In this document: piece by piece, positions 27,330 to 34,805 of the stretch
Layout: the number at the start of each line of letters is the position of its first letter
Position numbering within the stretch: the first letter of the stretch is position 1
From: Pontibacter beigongshangensis
GTDB taxonomy: Bacteria; Bacteroidota; Bacteroidia; Cytophagales; Hymenobacteraceae
Length of the DNA: 64,000 bases
Assembly (NCBI RefSeq): GCF_014332515.1
Contig: NZ_VFSD01000017.1
Coordinates: forward strand, 1-64,000
Reading direction: 5' to 3'
The notes under the pieces: generated by a model
Told to the model about the DNA's origin: nothing
Databases searched by the model: none
What the model saw: only the letters and a program-made list of their open reading frames with translations
Translations under genes and position numbers: made by a program

Positions 27330-28302
27330 TAAACTGGATATCATCATTATCGGGGCCGGGCCTATCGGGCTGGCCGCTGGCATCGAAGCCAAACGAAAAG
27401 GTCTTCGCTATGTGATCCTGGACAAGGGTTGTCTGGTGAACTCTATTTTCAACTACCCCCTCAACATGACCTTTTTCTCCACGGCCGACCGGCTGGAGAT
27501 AGGCGGGATTCCGTTTACGTCGGTGAACGCAAAGCCCAGGCGGGCAGAGGCGCTGGAGTATTACCGCAGAGTAGCCGAAGCAGAGCAGCTTCATGTTAAC
27601 CTTTTTGAGGAGGTAACGGGCGTGGTAACCCAGGAAAACGGCGACTACCAGGTGCTTACCAGCAAGGGTGCCTACACCACCGTGCATATTATTGTAGCCA
27701 TTGGCTTTTATGGCATTCCTAACCTGCTGCACGTGCCGGGCGAGGAACTGCCTAAAGTAAGGCATTATTATTTCGACCCGCATTATTTCTACAAGCAAAA
27801 GGTGCTGGTGGTGGGTGCCAACAACTCCTCGGCCGACGTGGCGCTGGAAACCTGGCGCAAGGGAGCGGAAGTAACCATGGTGGTGCGCGAGCCTACCCTG
27901 GGCCGCATAAAATACTGGACAAAGCCCGATCTGGAAAACCGCATCGAAGAAGGCTCCATAAAAGCGTATTTCCAGGCTGGCATAACCGAGATTCGGGAGC
28001 ATGAGGTTGATATTGAGACGCTGGACGGGATTGTAACGATCAAGAACGATTTTGTAATGGCCATGACCGGCTATCAGCCCGATTTCTCGTTCCTGGAAAA
28101 AATAGGCGTGCAGCTCACCAACGACTATAAGCGCTACCCACTTTATAACCGCGAGACCATGGAGACGAACATGAAGAATGTTTTTCTGGCCGGCGTAATC
28201 TGCGGTGGCATGGATACACATGTCTGGTTTATTGAAAACTCACGCGAGCACGCTACTCTTATTGTAGACCACATTGCAGCAAAAGAAACGGCCGGCGCTT
28301 AG
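27322..28302 (+). CDS. YpdA-family flavin reductase (putative bacillithiol disulfide reductase)
   Basis: 326-residue FAD/NAD(P)-binding protein. FAD motif GAGPIGLAAGIEA at the N-terminus, NADPH-binding GANNSSADVALE at about 170, and a C-terminal FLAGVICGGMDTHVWFIEN segment typical of the YpdA (Bdr) family, which in Firmicutes reduces oxidised bacillithiol; Bacteroidota also make this thiol. The start used is TTG at 27322, giving an 8-base overlap with the GNAT gene; GGAAGAAG seven to fourteen bases upstream could serve as ribosome site. No ATG lies close to the conserved N-terminus. A terminator follows. Confidence 0.88.
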   Translation: MHNKLDIIIIGAGPIGLAAGIEAKRKGLRYVILDKGCLVNSIFNYPLNMTFFSTADRLEIGGIPFTSVNAKPRRAEALEYYRRVAEAEQLHVNLFEEVTGVVTQENGDYQVLTSKGAYTTVHIIVAIGFYGIPNLLHVPGEELPKVRHYYFDPHYFYKQKVLVVGANNSSADVALETWRKGAEVTMVVREPTLGRIKYWTKPDLENRIEEGSIKAYFQAGITEIREHEVDIETLDGIVTIKNDFVMAMTGYQPDFSFLEKIGVQLTNDYKRYPLYNRETMETNMKNVFLAGVICGGMDTHVWFIENSREHATLIVDHIAAKETAGA

Positions 28303-28328
28303 CAAAATATTTTCTGCCACAAATCAGG

Positions 28329-28366
28329 AAAAGCTTCTGAGGAAAAAACTTCCCGGAAGCTTTTTT
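28329..28366 (+). terminator. Rho-independent terminator after the YpdA-like gene
   Basis: AAAAGCTTC (28329-28337) pairs with GAAGCTTTT (28356-28364), followed by further T residues. Confidence 0.75.
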
Positions 28367-28385
28367 CTTTTATGATGCCGCTACC

Positions 28386-28430
28386 GATTATTTGAATGAA
28401 AAGCCCCCTCCGGAACTTTCAGCTGCTGCT
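28386..28430 (-). repeat. Dispersed intergenic element, copy 9
   Basis: Box ATTTGAAT, core GCCCCCTCCGGAAC and GCTGCTGCT arm, continued by the module GACACAGGGCTCTCC then GTTAAGAGTTATGAGTTGA. Direct pair with copy 10 about 205 bases on. Confidence 0.88.
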
Positions 28431-28590
28431 GAAATGGACACAGGGCTCTCCTGATGTTAAGAGTTATGAGTTGAGTATTGATTATTTTTTAAAAATCTGA
28501 AGAATTTATTTCCAAATTTTCACATCTCCAAATCATCAAATCAAAAATCGCCCGTTTAACAATTAGACCATGTAACAATCAGCAACCAGC

Positions 28591-28640
28591 AATTATTTGA
28601 ATGGAAAGCCCCCTCCGGAGGCGCAGGCCCTGCTGCAGCT
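28591..28640 (-). repeat. Dispersed intergenic element, copy 10
   Basis: Box ATTTGAAT, core GCCCCCTCCGGAGGC, arm CCTGCTGCAGCTG. Preceded by A/T- and A/C-rich modules (28500-28590). No gene was found from 28641 to 28812; the Rrf2 gene ends there. Confidence 0.88.
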
Positions 28641-28812
28641 GATGATCAACAGCTGAAATTCAGGGGGTATAAACAGGAGGCGCCCGAGGCAATAGCGAAG
28701 GCATAGCCGTTACACCATCTTCAGATATAATATTGGCAGTATAGTCTTTTGGTGAGATCGCCCTGTCCGGAACGTTGTAGGTTAGGAAGCTAATTTGCCG
28801 CCTTATAGCATT

Positions 28813-29250
28813 TTAGGGCAGGTTGTTGATAAAGGAGGTGCCCTGGTTCACTTCTGCAGCCAGTTGCCGGATGGTGGTTTTCTGGAACACCTCGCGCAGC
28901 AGGTCCCGGGCTGCCTTAAATTTATGATGCATAGGGCAGGGGTGGGTCTCAGAGCATTGGTTCAGGCCCAGGCCGCATTCCCGGAACACAGCCATGCCGT
29001 CTATTGCGTTTACGATATGGATGGCTGGCTGCTCCAGTTGGTAGTCTTCAACGAAAAAGCCGCCATAAGGGCCTTTTAGTGAGGTGATGATGCGGTGCTT
29101 GTTCAGGATCTGCAGTATTTTTGCTGTAAATGCTTCTGGCGCGTCTACCTCTCTTGCAATCTCCTTCACATTTAGTTTAATACCGGGTCCCGCTTTGGAG
29201 GCCACAAAAACGGTGGCCCTAATGCCATATTTACATGCTTTAGAGATCAT
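28813..29250 (-). CDS. Rrf2-family regulator with NsrR/IscR-type cysteine triad
   Basis: 145-residue winged-helix regulator. The DNA-binding domain is typical (KYGIRATVFVAS, IAREVDAPEAFTAKILQIL, LKGPYGGFF). The effector region holds Cys92, Cys99 and Cys105 (spacing x6, x5), the three-Cys pattern by which NsrR and IscR hold an Fe-S cluster that reacts with nitric oxide or reports iron-sulfur status. Genes for hemerythrin, cupin and truncated globin lie upstream on the same strand, which makes NO or oxygen sensing the best inference. Between it and hemerythrin are 244 bases with element copy 11, so it may have its own promoter. Confidence 0.9.
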   Translation of the reverse strand: MISKACKYGIRATVFVASKAGPGIKLNVKEIAREVDAPEAFTAKILQILNKHRIITSLKGPYGGFFVEDYQLEQPAIHIVNAIDGMAVFRECGLGLNQCSETHPCPMHHKFKAARDLLREVFQKTTIRQLAAEVNQGTSFINNLP

Positions 29251-29308
29251 CTTATTTGTTTGCCTGTTTCCTGTTGCTTACAGCCAGCCTCTGTCAGGTC
29301 AGAAATGA

Positions 29309-29340
29309 AATTATTTAAATAAAAACTGCCCTCCGAAGGC
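29309..29340 (-). repeat. Dispersed intergenic element, copy 11
   Basis: Box ATTTAAAT, core GCCCTCCGAAGGC (one change), followed by the GACACAGGACTTTTC module and A/T-rich sequence to about 29450. Located downstream of the hemerythrin gene. Confidence 0.82.
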
Positions 29341-29494
29341 TTTTTCTAAGACACAGGACTTTTCTTAAGTTAGGACTTAAAAACCAGGCAAAGATTTACG
29401 TTTCCCTGCTCATCTTCAAATCTTCAAATTCCCAGATCTTCCACTTAAGAAAATGCACAAGTACCTATCAGTATAGGCATCCTGGTACTGCCAC

Positions 29495-29986
29495 TTAGCT
29501 TTTGTTTCTCACCCAGAACTCATCCGGGAAGTCGTCTGGGAGGGGATTGCTATGGGAGGCCTCCAGCGCGGCGCCAATACGGATGAGTTCCTGCTGATCG
29601 AGCACTTGCTCCAGATGCGGAAAGAGCTCTCTCTCTTCGTAGCGGATATGCCGGTCTACTGTGTCTGCCAGCTGGTGGAGCTGCTCGGGGGTGGGGGCGG
29701 TGGCAGGAGCGGTTATCTGGCTTATGAGCAACCGTATGTCGGTGTGCTGCTGCAAGGCCTCCTGGCACATGGCATCCTGCACCTTCAGGAACAGGTGCTC
29801 TTCCTCCTCGGCAAAGTGCTGCTCCAGGTGGTTGCTCCAGAAATACGCCACATAAGCTTTTATCCGGGCAGTGTCGGTGTCCTTTCTCAGGCCCTGCCTT
29901 ATTTTCCAGCAGAACAGCAGGCCGGTATGATGCTCCCGCGATAGCACCACAATATGCGGACTTCTTTTAATCGGTTTCTTTTCCAT
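29495..29986 (-). CDS. Hemerythrin-domain protein
   Basis: 163-residue cytoplasmic four-helix protein with hemerythrin-type metal ligands: His in REHHTGLLF, HLEQHFAEEEEHLF (His/Glu cluster), QHTDIRLLI and HIRYEERELFPHLE. Such proteins bind a di-iron centre and handle oxygen or nitric oxide, or help repair Fe-S clusters. It lies 37 bases downstream of the cupin gene and is probably the third gene of the unit started at the truncated haemoglobin, next to an NsrR-like regulator; a role in NO or oxygen stress fits. Confidence 0.9.
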   Translation of the reverse strand: MEKKPIKRSPHIVVLSREHHTGLLFCWKIRQGLRKDTDTARIKAYVAYFWSNHLEQHFAEEEEHLFLKVQDAMCQEALQQHTDIRLLISQITAPATAPTPEQLHQLADTVDRHIRYEERELFPHLEQVLDQQELIRIGAALEASHSNPLPDDFPDEFWVRNKS

Positions 29987-30023
29987 AAAACGTAGGGTGA
30001 GGAATGGTGAGGTGAGCGGGTTG

Positions 30024-30272
30024 CTAAAAAACGATGAAAGCTTTGAAATCTTCAGAGGCAGCTACACTGTGCGGTTCCCGGGCTGGGATGTGCAGCGTAT
30101 CGCCGGAAGCCAGCACAGTGTCGCCACTCTTAAAGGTAATGTTCGCCTGACCCTGCTCCACCATGATAAAGGCATCTGACGTGACGAAATGACGCGGCAT
30201 GACCTCGCCGGAGGCTAACACAAGCTTTAGCACCTTGTAGGACGGGTTGCCATATATTTCCTTCATTTCCAT
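30024..30272 (-). CDS. Small cupin-domain protein
   Basis: 82-residue single-domain cupin. The second cupin motif region GDTLHIPAREPHSVAA is clear; the first is reduced (MPRHFVTSDAFIMVEQGQANITF) and retains a His but not the usual full HxH set, so metal binding is uncertain. Its function is unknown. It sits between the truncated haemoglobin (72 bases upstream) and hemerythrin (37 bases downstream) genes on the same strand, suggesting co-expression in the same stress response. Confidence 0.82.
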   Translation of the reverse strand: MEMKEIYGNPSYKVLKLVLASGEVMPRHFVTSDAFIMVEQGQANITFKSGDTVLASGDTLHIPAREPHSVAASEDFKAFIVF

Positions 30273-30344
30273 ATAATTCTTAATTTTTTAAGAAGCTTTT
30301 ATTTTCAGCGGTCTGCCTTTACCAGTTTTAGCCTGGCAAGCTGT

Positions 30345-30740
30345 TTACACAAGCGCCATAATATCTTTGTCTCTGGCGTTTTCAATCCGCTCTTCGAACG
30401 TGGTGGCCATTACCACTGCCTTATTCTTGGCCTCCTCTGCCACTGATCCTTCAAAGAAAGTATCAATGGTAGCATGTAGGAGATGCAGCCACCTCTCAAT
30501 ATGCTCTTTACTTATCAGCTCGGTGGCATGTTTGGCAAACGGGTTGCCTGAGTATCCTTTTTCCCCGAACAGGGCGGCATTCCAGAAGGAATACATTTTC
30601 TCCAGGTGCGTTACCCAGTAGGTGTTTAGTTCGTAAAGAAAAATGGGGGCCAGCAACTCGTCATTACGCACGAGCCTGTAAAACTCATTTACCATCAGTT
30701 TTATGTCCTCCAGTTCGGTTATATCTGGTTTCGTTACCAT
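30345..30740 (-). CDS. Group III truncated haemoglobin
   Basis: 131-residue globin with the short 2-over-2 fold. Family marks are the N-terminal ELEDIKLMVNEFYRLVRND segment, FYRL/Phe residues of helix B, YWVTHLEKMYSFWNAALFG, and the proximal-histidine region NPFAKHATELISKEHIERWLHLLHATID, typical of group III globins. Proposed roles for this class include NO detoxification and oxygen or peroxide chemistry; none is proven in this species. It is first in the unit with cupin and hemerythrin and has a good promoter. Confidence 0.92.
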   Translation of the reverse strand: MVTKPDITELEDIKLMVNEFYRLVRNDELLAPIFLYELNTYWVTHLEKMYSFWNAALFGEKGYSGNPFAKHATELISKEHIERWLHLLHATIDTFFEGSVAEEAKNKAVVMATTFEERIENARDKDIMALV

Positions 30741-30833
30741 GTCATTCAGCTTTTTTTAGTCCTTCTAATGCCGTGTTCTTTGAGCACACGTTGCTTAGTT
30801 TCTATACGTAGTACATCCATTGAAGGTATAGCA

Positions 30834-30865
30834 CAAATGTATAAACTAAAAACAAAAAAGACAAA
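30834..30865 (-). promoter_or_regulatory. Promoter of the globin-cupin-hemerythrin unit
   Basis: On the minus strand TTTG (30865-30862), 20 bases, then TACATTTG (30841-30834). The globin start lies 93 bases downstream. Confidence 0.6.
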
Positions 30866-30873
30866 GCGGTCTT
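30858..30873. promoter_or_regulatory. Candidate operator AAGAC-N6-GTCTT
   Basis: A 5-bp inverted repeat with a 6-base spacer overlaps the -33 element of the globin promoter, a good position for repression. Chance occurrence in A-rich DNA is possible. Confidence 0.3.
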
Positions 30874-31012
30874 AAATATAATTTTAACAAGTTTACAACT
30901 TGAGCCGCTATTTTATGAATTATATTGTTGATTTTGCAAGAAAATTACCGTTTTAAAATATATATTGTAAATATTAATAAAAAAATATACATCGCTTATA
31001 ATAAGACACACC

Positions 31013-31657
31013 ATGAGAATAGCCATTGTAGGAGCCAGCGGCCATATAGGCTCCCATATTACCAAAGAAGCTTTGAGCAGAGGGCATCAGGTGACGGCCA
31101 TTGTGCGCAAACCAGAGAACCTGACCATCGAGAACGAGAGCCTGGTGGTAACCCAGGGCGACTTGTTGCAGCCCGAACAAATTGCCACGATCATTAAGGG
31201 GCACAACGCGGTAGTGGTGGCCTATAGCCCGGGCTGGGGACCAGGCACAAAGTACAACCTGCATGTGCAGGCAGCCAGGGACGCTATCATGGCTGCCAAA
31301 AAGGCTGGGGTTAAACGACTGATCAATGTGGGGGGCGCCGGAAGTTTATACGCAGCACCTGGGCTGCAGCTCGTAGATGGCCCTGCGTTCCCGGCCGACT
31401 GGCGCGAAGGAGCCTCTGCCCAGCGCGACTCGCTGGAGGTGTACAGGCAGGAGAAAGACCTGGACTGGACCTTCTTCAGCCCCGCCATCATGATAGGCCC
31501 CGGAGAGCGCACCGGCAAGTTCAGGATAGGCACCGAGAACCCTGTTACCGACGAAAAAGGAGAGAGCTCCATTTCGTACGATGATTATGCCGTGGCGCTG
31601 CTGGACGAACTGGAGAACCCCCGGTTTATCCGGCAACGCTTTACGGTAGGGTACTGA
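31013..31657 (+). CDS. NAD(P)-dependent oxidoreductase, NmrA/YwnB-like SDR
   Basis: 214-residue cytoplasmic Rossmann-fold protein of the atypical short-chain dehydrogenase family. Cofactor motif GASGHIGSHI begins at residue 7; NVGGAGSLY and the SPAIMIGPGERTGKFR region match NAD(P)H-binding NmrA-like proteins. The YxxxK catalytic pair of classical SDRs is not evident, so it may be a redox sensor rather than an enzyme. It is divergent from the globin unit, sharing a 272-base intergenic region, and could be co-regulated with it. Confidence 0.85.
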   Translation: MRIAIVGASGHIGSHITKEALSRGHQVTAIVRKPENLTIENESLVVTQGDLLQPEQIATIIKGHNAVVVAYSPGWGPGTKYNLHVQAARDAIMAAKKAGVKRLINVGGAGSLYAAPGLQLVDGPAFPADWREGASAQRDSLEVYRQEKDLDWTFFSPAIMIGPGERTGKFRIGTENPVTDEKGESSISYDDYAVALLDELENPRFIRQRFTVGY

Positions 31658-31708
31658 CGCCGCTTATTTCCTGTAGCCACACATGGCGCAGGAGCCGGAA
31701 CAGCAAAA

Positions 31709-31739
31709 GCTCCGGAGGGTTGTTTTCATTCAAATAATC
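31709..31739 (+). repeat. Dispersed intergenic element, copy 12
   Basis: Core GCTCCGGAGGG, T-rich stretch, box ATTCAAAT; a weak arm GGAGCCGGAACAGC lies upstream. Follows the oxidoreductase gene. Confidence 0.85.
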
Positions 31740-31830
31740 GGGCAATACGCTACTCTGCTGATGGCCTTGCGGCTGAGTAGGATGGCCAGGAAAATCTCTT
31801 ATCCTTTCCTGGCTATCATTAACTCGCCAC

Positions 31831-31883
31831 AAACAAAAAGCCACCAGGGTGTAGTCTTGCTACTACCTGGTGGCTTTTTGTTT
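31831..31883. terminator. Bidirectional terminator, 18-bp perfect stem
   Basis: 31831-31848 (starting AAACAAAAAGCC) is the exact reverse complement of 31866-31883, with a 17-base loop. It separates the convergent oxidoreductase and DMT transporter genes. Confidence 0.88.
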
Positions 31884-31897
31884 GGCTGTTGCCTGCC

Positions 31898-32815
31898 TCA
31901 GGTGGCTGGTGCCTCCTCAGATTTGTGCTGACCCGGTTGGTTGTTTCTGCTGACCAGGTACACCCCTCCGAAAATCATTAGGGCGTACAGCGCTTTCTGC
32001 ACTGTAAACACATCTTTCCCAAACCAAACGGCAATGAGTATGGCCAGCACAGGCTGCAGGTAAATGTAGATGCCTACCAGCGAAGGGTTTGCATACGCCA
32101 GCGCCCAGGCATTGAGCAGGTACGTAATAACCGTTACCCCGATAATCATGAACAGGATGGCAGCCCAGATTTCTGCCGGGAAAGTGCTGTACTCGGGGGT
32201 GAGCGCCTGGTTAAAGCCGAAAGGGAGCACTATAACGGCACCCACCAGAAAAATGCGGCTCACAACGGTAATGGCCTTGTACTTGGCCATAAGCGGCTTT
32301 ACGAGCACCAGGTACATGCCAAAGCTTGTCGCGTTCAGGATAATAAGCACATCGCCGAGCCAGTTGCCGGGTACGTCAGCGCTCTGTGAACCGCTGATAA
32401 GCAGGAGCGCGCCCAGGCAGGCCACCACAATGCCGCTAATCTTGCGCGATCCGACACGCTCTTTCAGCAGCAGTGCCGAAAAGATCAGCACCGTAACCGG
32501 GCTTATCACCATAAGGAGAGCGGCATTTATGGGCGCGGTAAGGTTTAGTCCGCCAAAAAAGCAGAGCTGGTTTATGGCGATGCCCGTTACCCCGCAGGCT
32601 ATCGAGCGCATGTTATCGGCCCAGCCGGTAATTTTCTCCTTCACCACCAACTTCGAGAGCAGCCCAAAGAAAATGGCCGCCGACACTACTCTAATCACGA
32701 TCAGCCCATAAGGGCCCACATACTCGGGCATCACTTCTTTGGCTATGCTGTAGTTGCTGCCATAGATCAGGGCCACCAGAAAAAGTGCCCCATGCACCTG
32801 CACTTGCTTATTCAT
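31898..32815 (-). CDS. EamA/DMT-family membrane transporter
   Basis: About 305-residue inner-membrane protein with ten predicted helices in two EamA repeats (first helix ALFLVALIYGSNYSIAKE, repeat boundary near GLGDVLIILNATSFGMYLVLVKP). The family exports metabolites or amino acids; the substrate is unknown. The frame runs on to 32920 but those 35 codons cross element copy 13, so the ATG at 32815 (MNKQVQ) is chosen. TACCTTTG (32827-32820) ends only four bases before this ATG, suggesting a very short leader or leaderless transcript. Confidence 0.88.
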   Translation of the reverse strand: MNKQVQVHGALFLVALIYGSNYSIAKEVMPEYVGPYGLIVIRVVSAAIFFGLLSKLVVKEKITGWADNMRSIACGVTGIAINQLCFFGGLNLTAPINAALLMVISPVTVLIFSALLLKERVGSRKISGIVVACLGALLLISGSQSADVPGNWLGDVLIILNATSFGMYLVLVKPLMAKYKAITVVSRIFLVGAVIVLPFGFNQALTPEYSTFPAEIWAAILFMIIGVTVITYLLNAWALAYANPSLVGIYIYLQPVLAILIAVWFGKDVFTVQKALYALMIFGGVYLVSRNNQPGQHKSEEAPAT

Positions 32816-32819
32816 GGTG

Positions 32820-32827
32820 CAAAGGTA
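32820..32827 (-). promoter_or_regulatory. Candidate -7 element directly before the DMT gene
   Basis: TACCTTTG on the minus strand, four bases from the ATG; no good TTG at the normal spacing (TTCG is nearest). Confidence 0.3.
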
Positions 32828-32905
32828 CGGCAAATAAACATGTGTTCCGAACCAGCCTCCAAAGCGCTGCTTTGCCGGGGCTTTGGCAGTGTAGCGCGGA
32901 GCATA

Positions 32906-32967
32906 AATTATTCCAATCAAAAACGACCTCCGGAGCCCTTTAATGCTGCTACTGTTCCGGCTGCTGC
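32906..32967 (-). repeat. Dispersed intergenic element, copy 13
   Basis: Box ATTCCAAT followed by AATCAAAAA, core GACCTCCGGAGCC and arm GCTGCTACTGTTCCGGCTGC. Downstream of the serine hydrolase gene on the same strand. Confidence 0.85.
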
Positions 32968-33010
32968 AAGACAGGTTTTACGGCAGGTGCTTAAAACACT
33001 ATATAGGTTT

Positions 33011-34303
33011 TTAACGCTGGTTAGATCTTGTAATGGCCTGGTACACCATCACCTTAAACTTGTCGCTTAGGTCGTTGTAGCTGTTGGGGTACTTTTGTGT
33101 GTAGATGAGCGCTACAATTCCCTCTTCAGGATCGGCCCAGTAGGTGGTGCCAAAAATGCCGCCCCACTCAAAAGCGCCTTCCGGAACAGGCAAACGGGCA
33201 GCGGTGCGGTCGGTGGCCACAGAGAAGCCCAGGCCAAACTTATTGATGCCCTGGTTCAGGTCTCCGATCTGGTTTGTCGTCATCAGCCGTACGGTGGCCG
33301 GGCTCAGCAGGCGCCTGCCTTTGTACTCGCCGCCATTGAGCAGCATCTGCAGAAAAATGGCATAGTCGTACACGGTAGATGACAGTCCAGCTCCGCCTGA
33401 AAAGTAGGTGCCGTTTTCTTTCGGGAAATCGGGCGTAAGGCCGGCACGCATGGGCGTAAGCTGCAGCTGCTTCTCCTTGTTTTCGGTATAGAGCCGCACC
33501 AGCCTGTTTTGCTTGTCGGCAGGCAGGTAAAAAAAGGTGTCGTTCATGCCGAGCGGCTCAAAAATGCGGGTTCTGAAAAACTGGTCCAGTGGCTGCCCCG
33601 ATACCACCTCTATCAGGTAGCCCAGCAGGTCGGTGTTGAGGCCATAGGTAAAGCGCTCTCCGGGTTGGTGCACCAGGGGCTGTTTGGCAAGTGCCAGCAT
33701 GGCATCGGATAGTTTGCCCTCCGGTGTACCTATGCCGCTCGGGATCTGGTGCTTGGCATAAATGGCTACCGCATTTTTTTGGCCAATGCCGGCGTAACTG
33801 ATGCCGGAGGTATGCGTGAGCAGCTGCCGGACCGTGATTTCCTGTTTGGCCGGTACCGTGGTATAAGTGGTGTCTTCGGGGTTGTACTGATCAAGCACCT
33901 GCGGGTTCCGGAAAGACGGGATGTACTTCGAGATGGGGTCGTCGAGTAGCAGGCGACCTTCTTCAAACAGCAGCATCACACCTACGCTGGTTATGGCTTT
34001 GGTCTGGGAGGCGATCCTGAAAATATCGTCGCGGCGAAGTGCGGTCGCCTGCTCCACATCGCTGTAGCCTGTGCTCTTGTAGTGCACAATGGTACCGTTG
34101 CGAATAATCATGGTCACGGCGCCGGGTATGTGGCCCTTGTCTACATACTCCTGCACCACCCGGTTCAGCCGGTTCAGGCGCTCTGTGCTCATGCCAACCC
34201 TCTCTGGCTTGCCTTCCTTTAGAACAGGAAAAGCAGATTTCTGGGCAAAGGTTACCATAAAGCTTAAGCAAAGCAGGAGCGTCAGTAAGTGTTTGGGCAT
34301 CAT
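33011..34303 (-). CDS. Serine hydrolase of the beta-lactamase / penicillin-binding class C family
   Basis: About 430-residue exported serine hydrolase. A signal peptide (MMPKHLLTLLLCLSFMVTFAQ) follows the ATG at 34303, preferred over 34327 because it begins the hydrophobic region directly. Catalytic Ser-x-x-Lys lies in IASQTKAIT, the Tyr motif in TYGLNTDLLGY and the third motif near FEWGGIFGT. Class C-like members hydrolyse peptides, esters or D-amino-acid substrates; true beta-lactamase activity is not implied. It is located in the periplasm or at the cell surface. The next gene upstream is divergent. Confidence 0.88.
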   Translation of the reverse strand: MMPKHLLTLLLCLSFMVTFAQKSAFPVLKEGKPERVGMSTERLNRLNRVVQEYVDKGHIPGAVTMIIRNGTIVHYKSTGYSDVEQATALRRDDIFRIASQTKAITSVGVMLLFEEGRLLLDDPISKYIPSFRNPQVLDQYNPEDTTYTTVPAKQEITVRQLLTHTSGISYAGIGQKNAVAIYAKHQIPSGIGTPEGKLSDAMLALAKQPLVHQPGERFTYGLNTDLLGYLIEVVSGQPLDQFFRTRIFEPLGMNDTFFYLPADKQNRLVRLYTENKEKQLQLTPMRAGLTPDFPKENGTYFSGGAGLSSTVYDYAIFLQMLLNGGEYKGRRLLSPATVRLMTTNQIGDLNQGINKFGLGFSVATDRTAARLPVPEGAFEWGGIFGTTYWADPEEGIVALIYTQKYPNSYNDLSDKFKVMVYQAITRSNQR

Positions 34304-34374
34304 AATAAGTCGTTTATTTGCGGCCATAATTTAAGAAGAATATGGCGGATAGTATATAGATTAACCGAAAACCT

Positions 34375-34429
34375 GGAGCAGCAGCAGGAGTAGCAGCGCC
34401 TCCGGAGGGGCTTTTTGATTGGTATAATT
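34375..34429 (+). repeat. Dispersed intergenic element, copy 14
   Basis: AGCAGCAGCAGG arm, intact core GCGCCTCCGGAGGGGC, five T residues and box ATTGGTAT (one half-site base changed). Lies between divergent genes. Confidence 0.87.
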
Positions 34430-34805
34430 TGGTGGATGCTTGTTTGTGATCGATTGCTGAATAGCTTTATGGCAAGATCAGATATTTGAAGGCAAAAATC
34501 TGGCGAAAGGAAGTAAAATCAGTCATTATTTTTTCTTTTCCGGTCCGGATAAAGAAGTTGCCACCTGCAAATAGCTTCTTGTTTTCTGGCAGCAATTATT
34601 TTGATTTATATTCTAATTTACATTGTTCTGGTAATTTGCAACCTTTTCGGCAGGGCAAGGTATGTGAACAGGATTATATTTCTTCTGCTATATTTTTGAT
34701 AATGCGTATTTCGAGGGGTGACGGGCGCTGCTGCTTTTGGTGCGCCAGCAAGCCCCCGAAAAGTGAAAAGATGCCGTCTGAAGGACAAATGACAAAGAAT
34801 ACTAT
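34430..34805. other. Intergenic region upstream of the MBG adhesin gene
   Basis: A/T-rich. A 107-codon plus-strand frame (34486-34809) is present but has no recognisable domain and abnormal composition; not called as a gene. No perfect promoter was seen. Confidence 0.35.
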
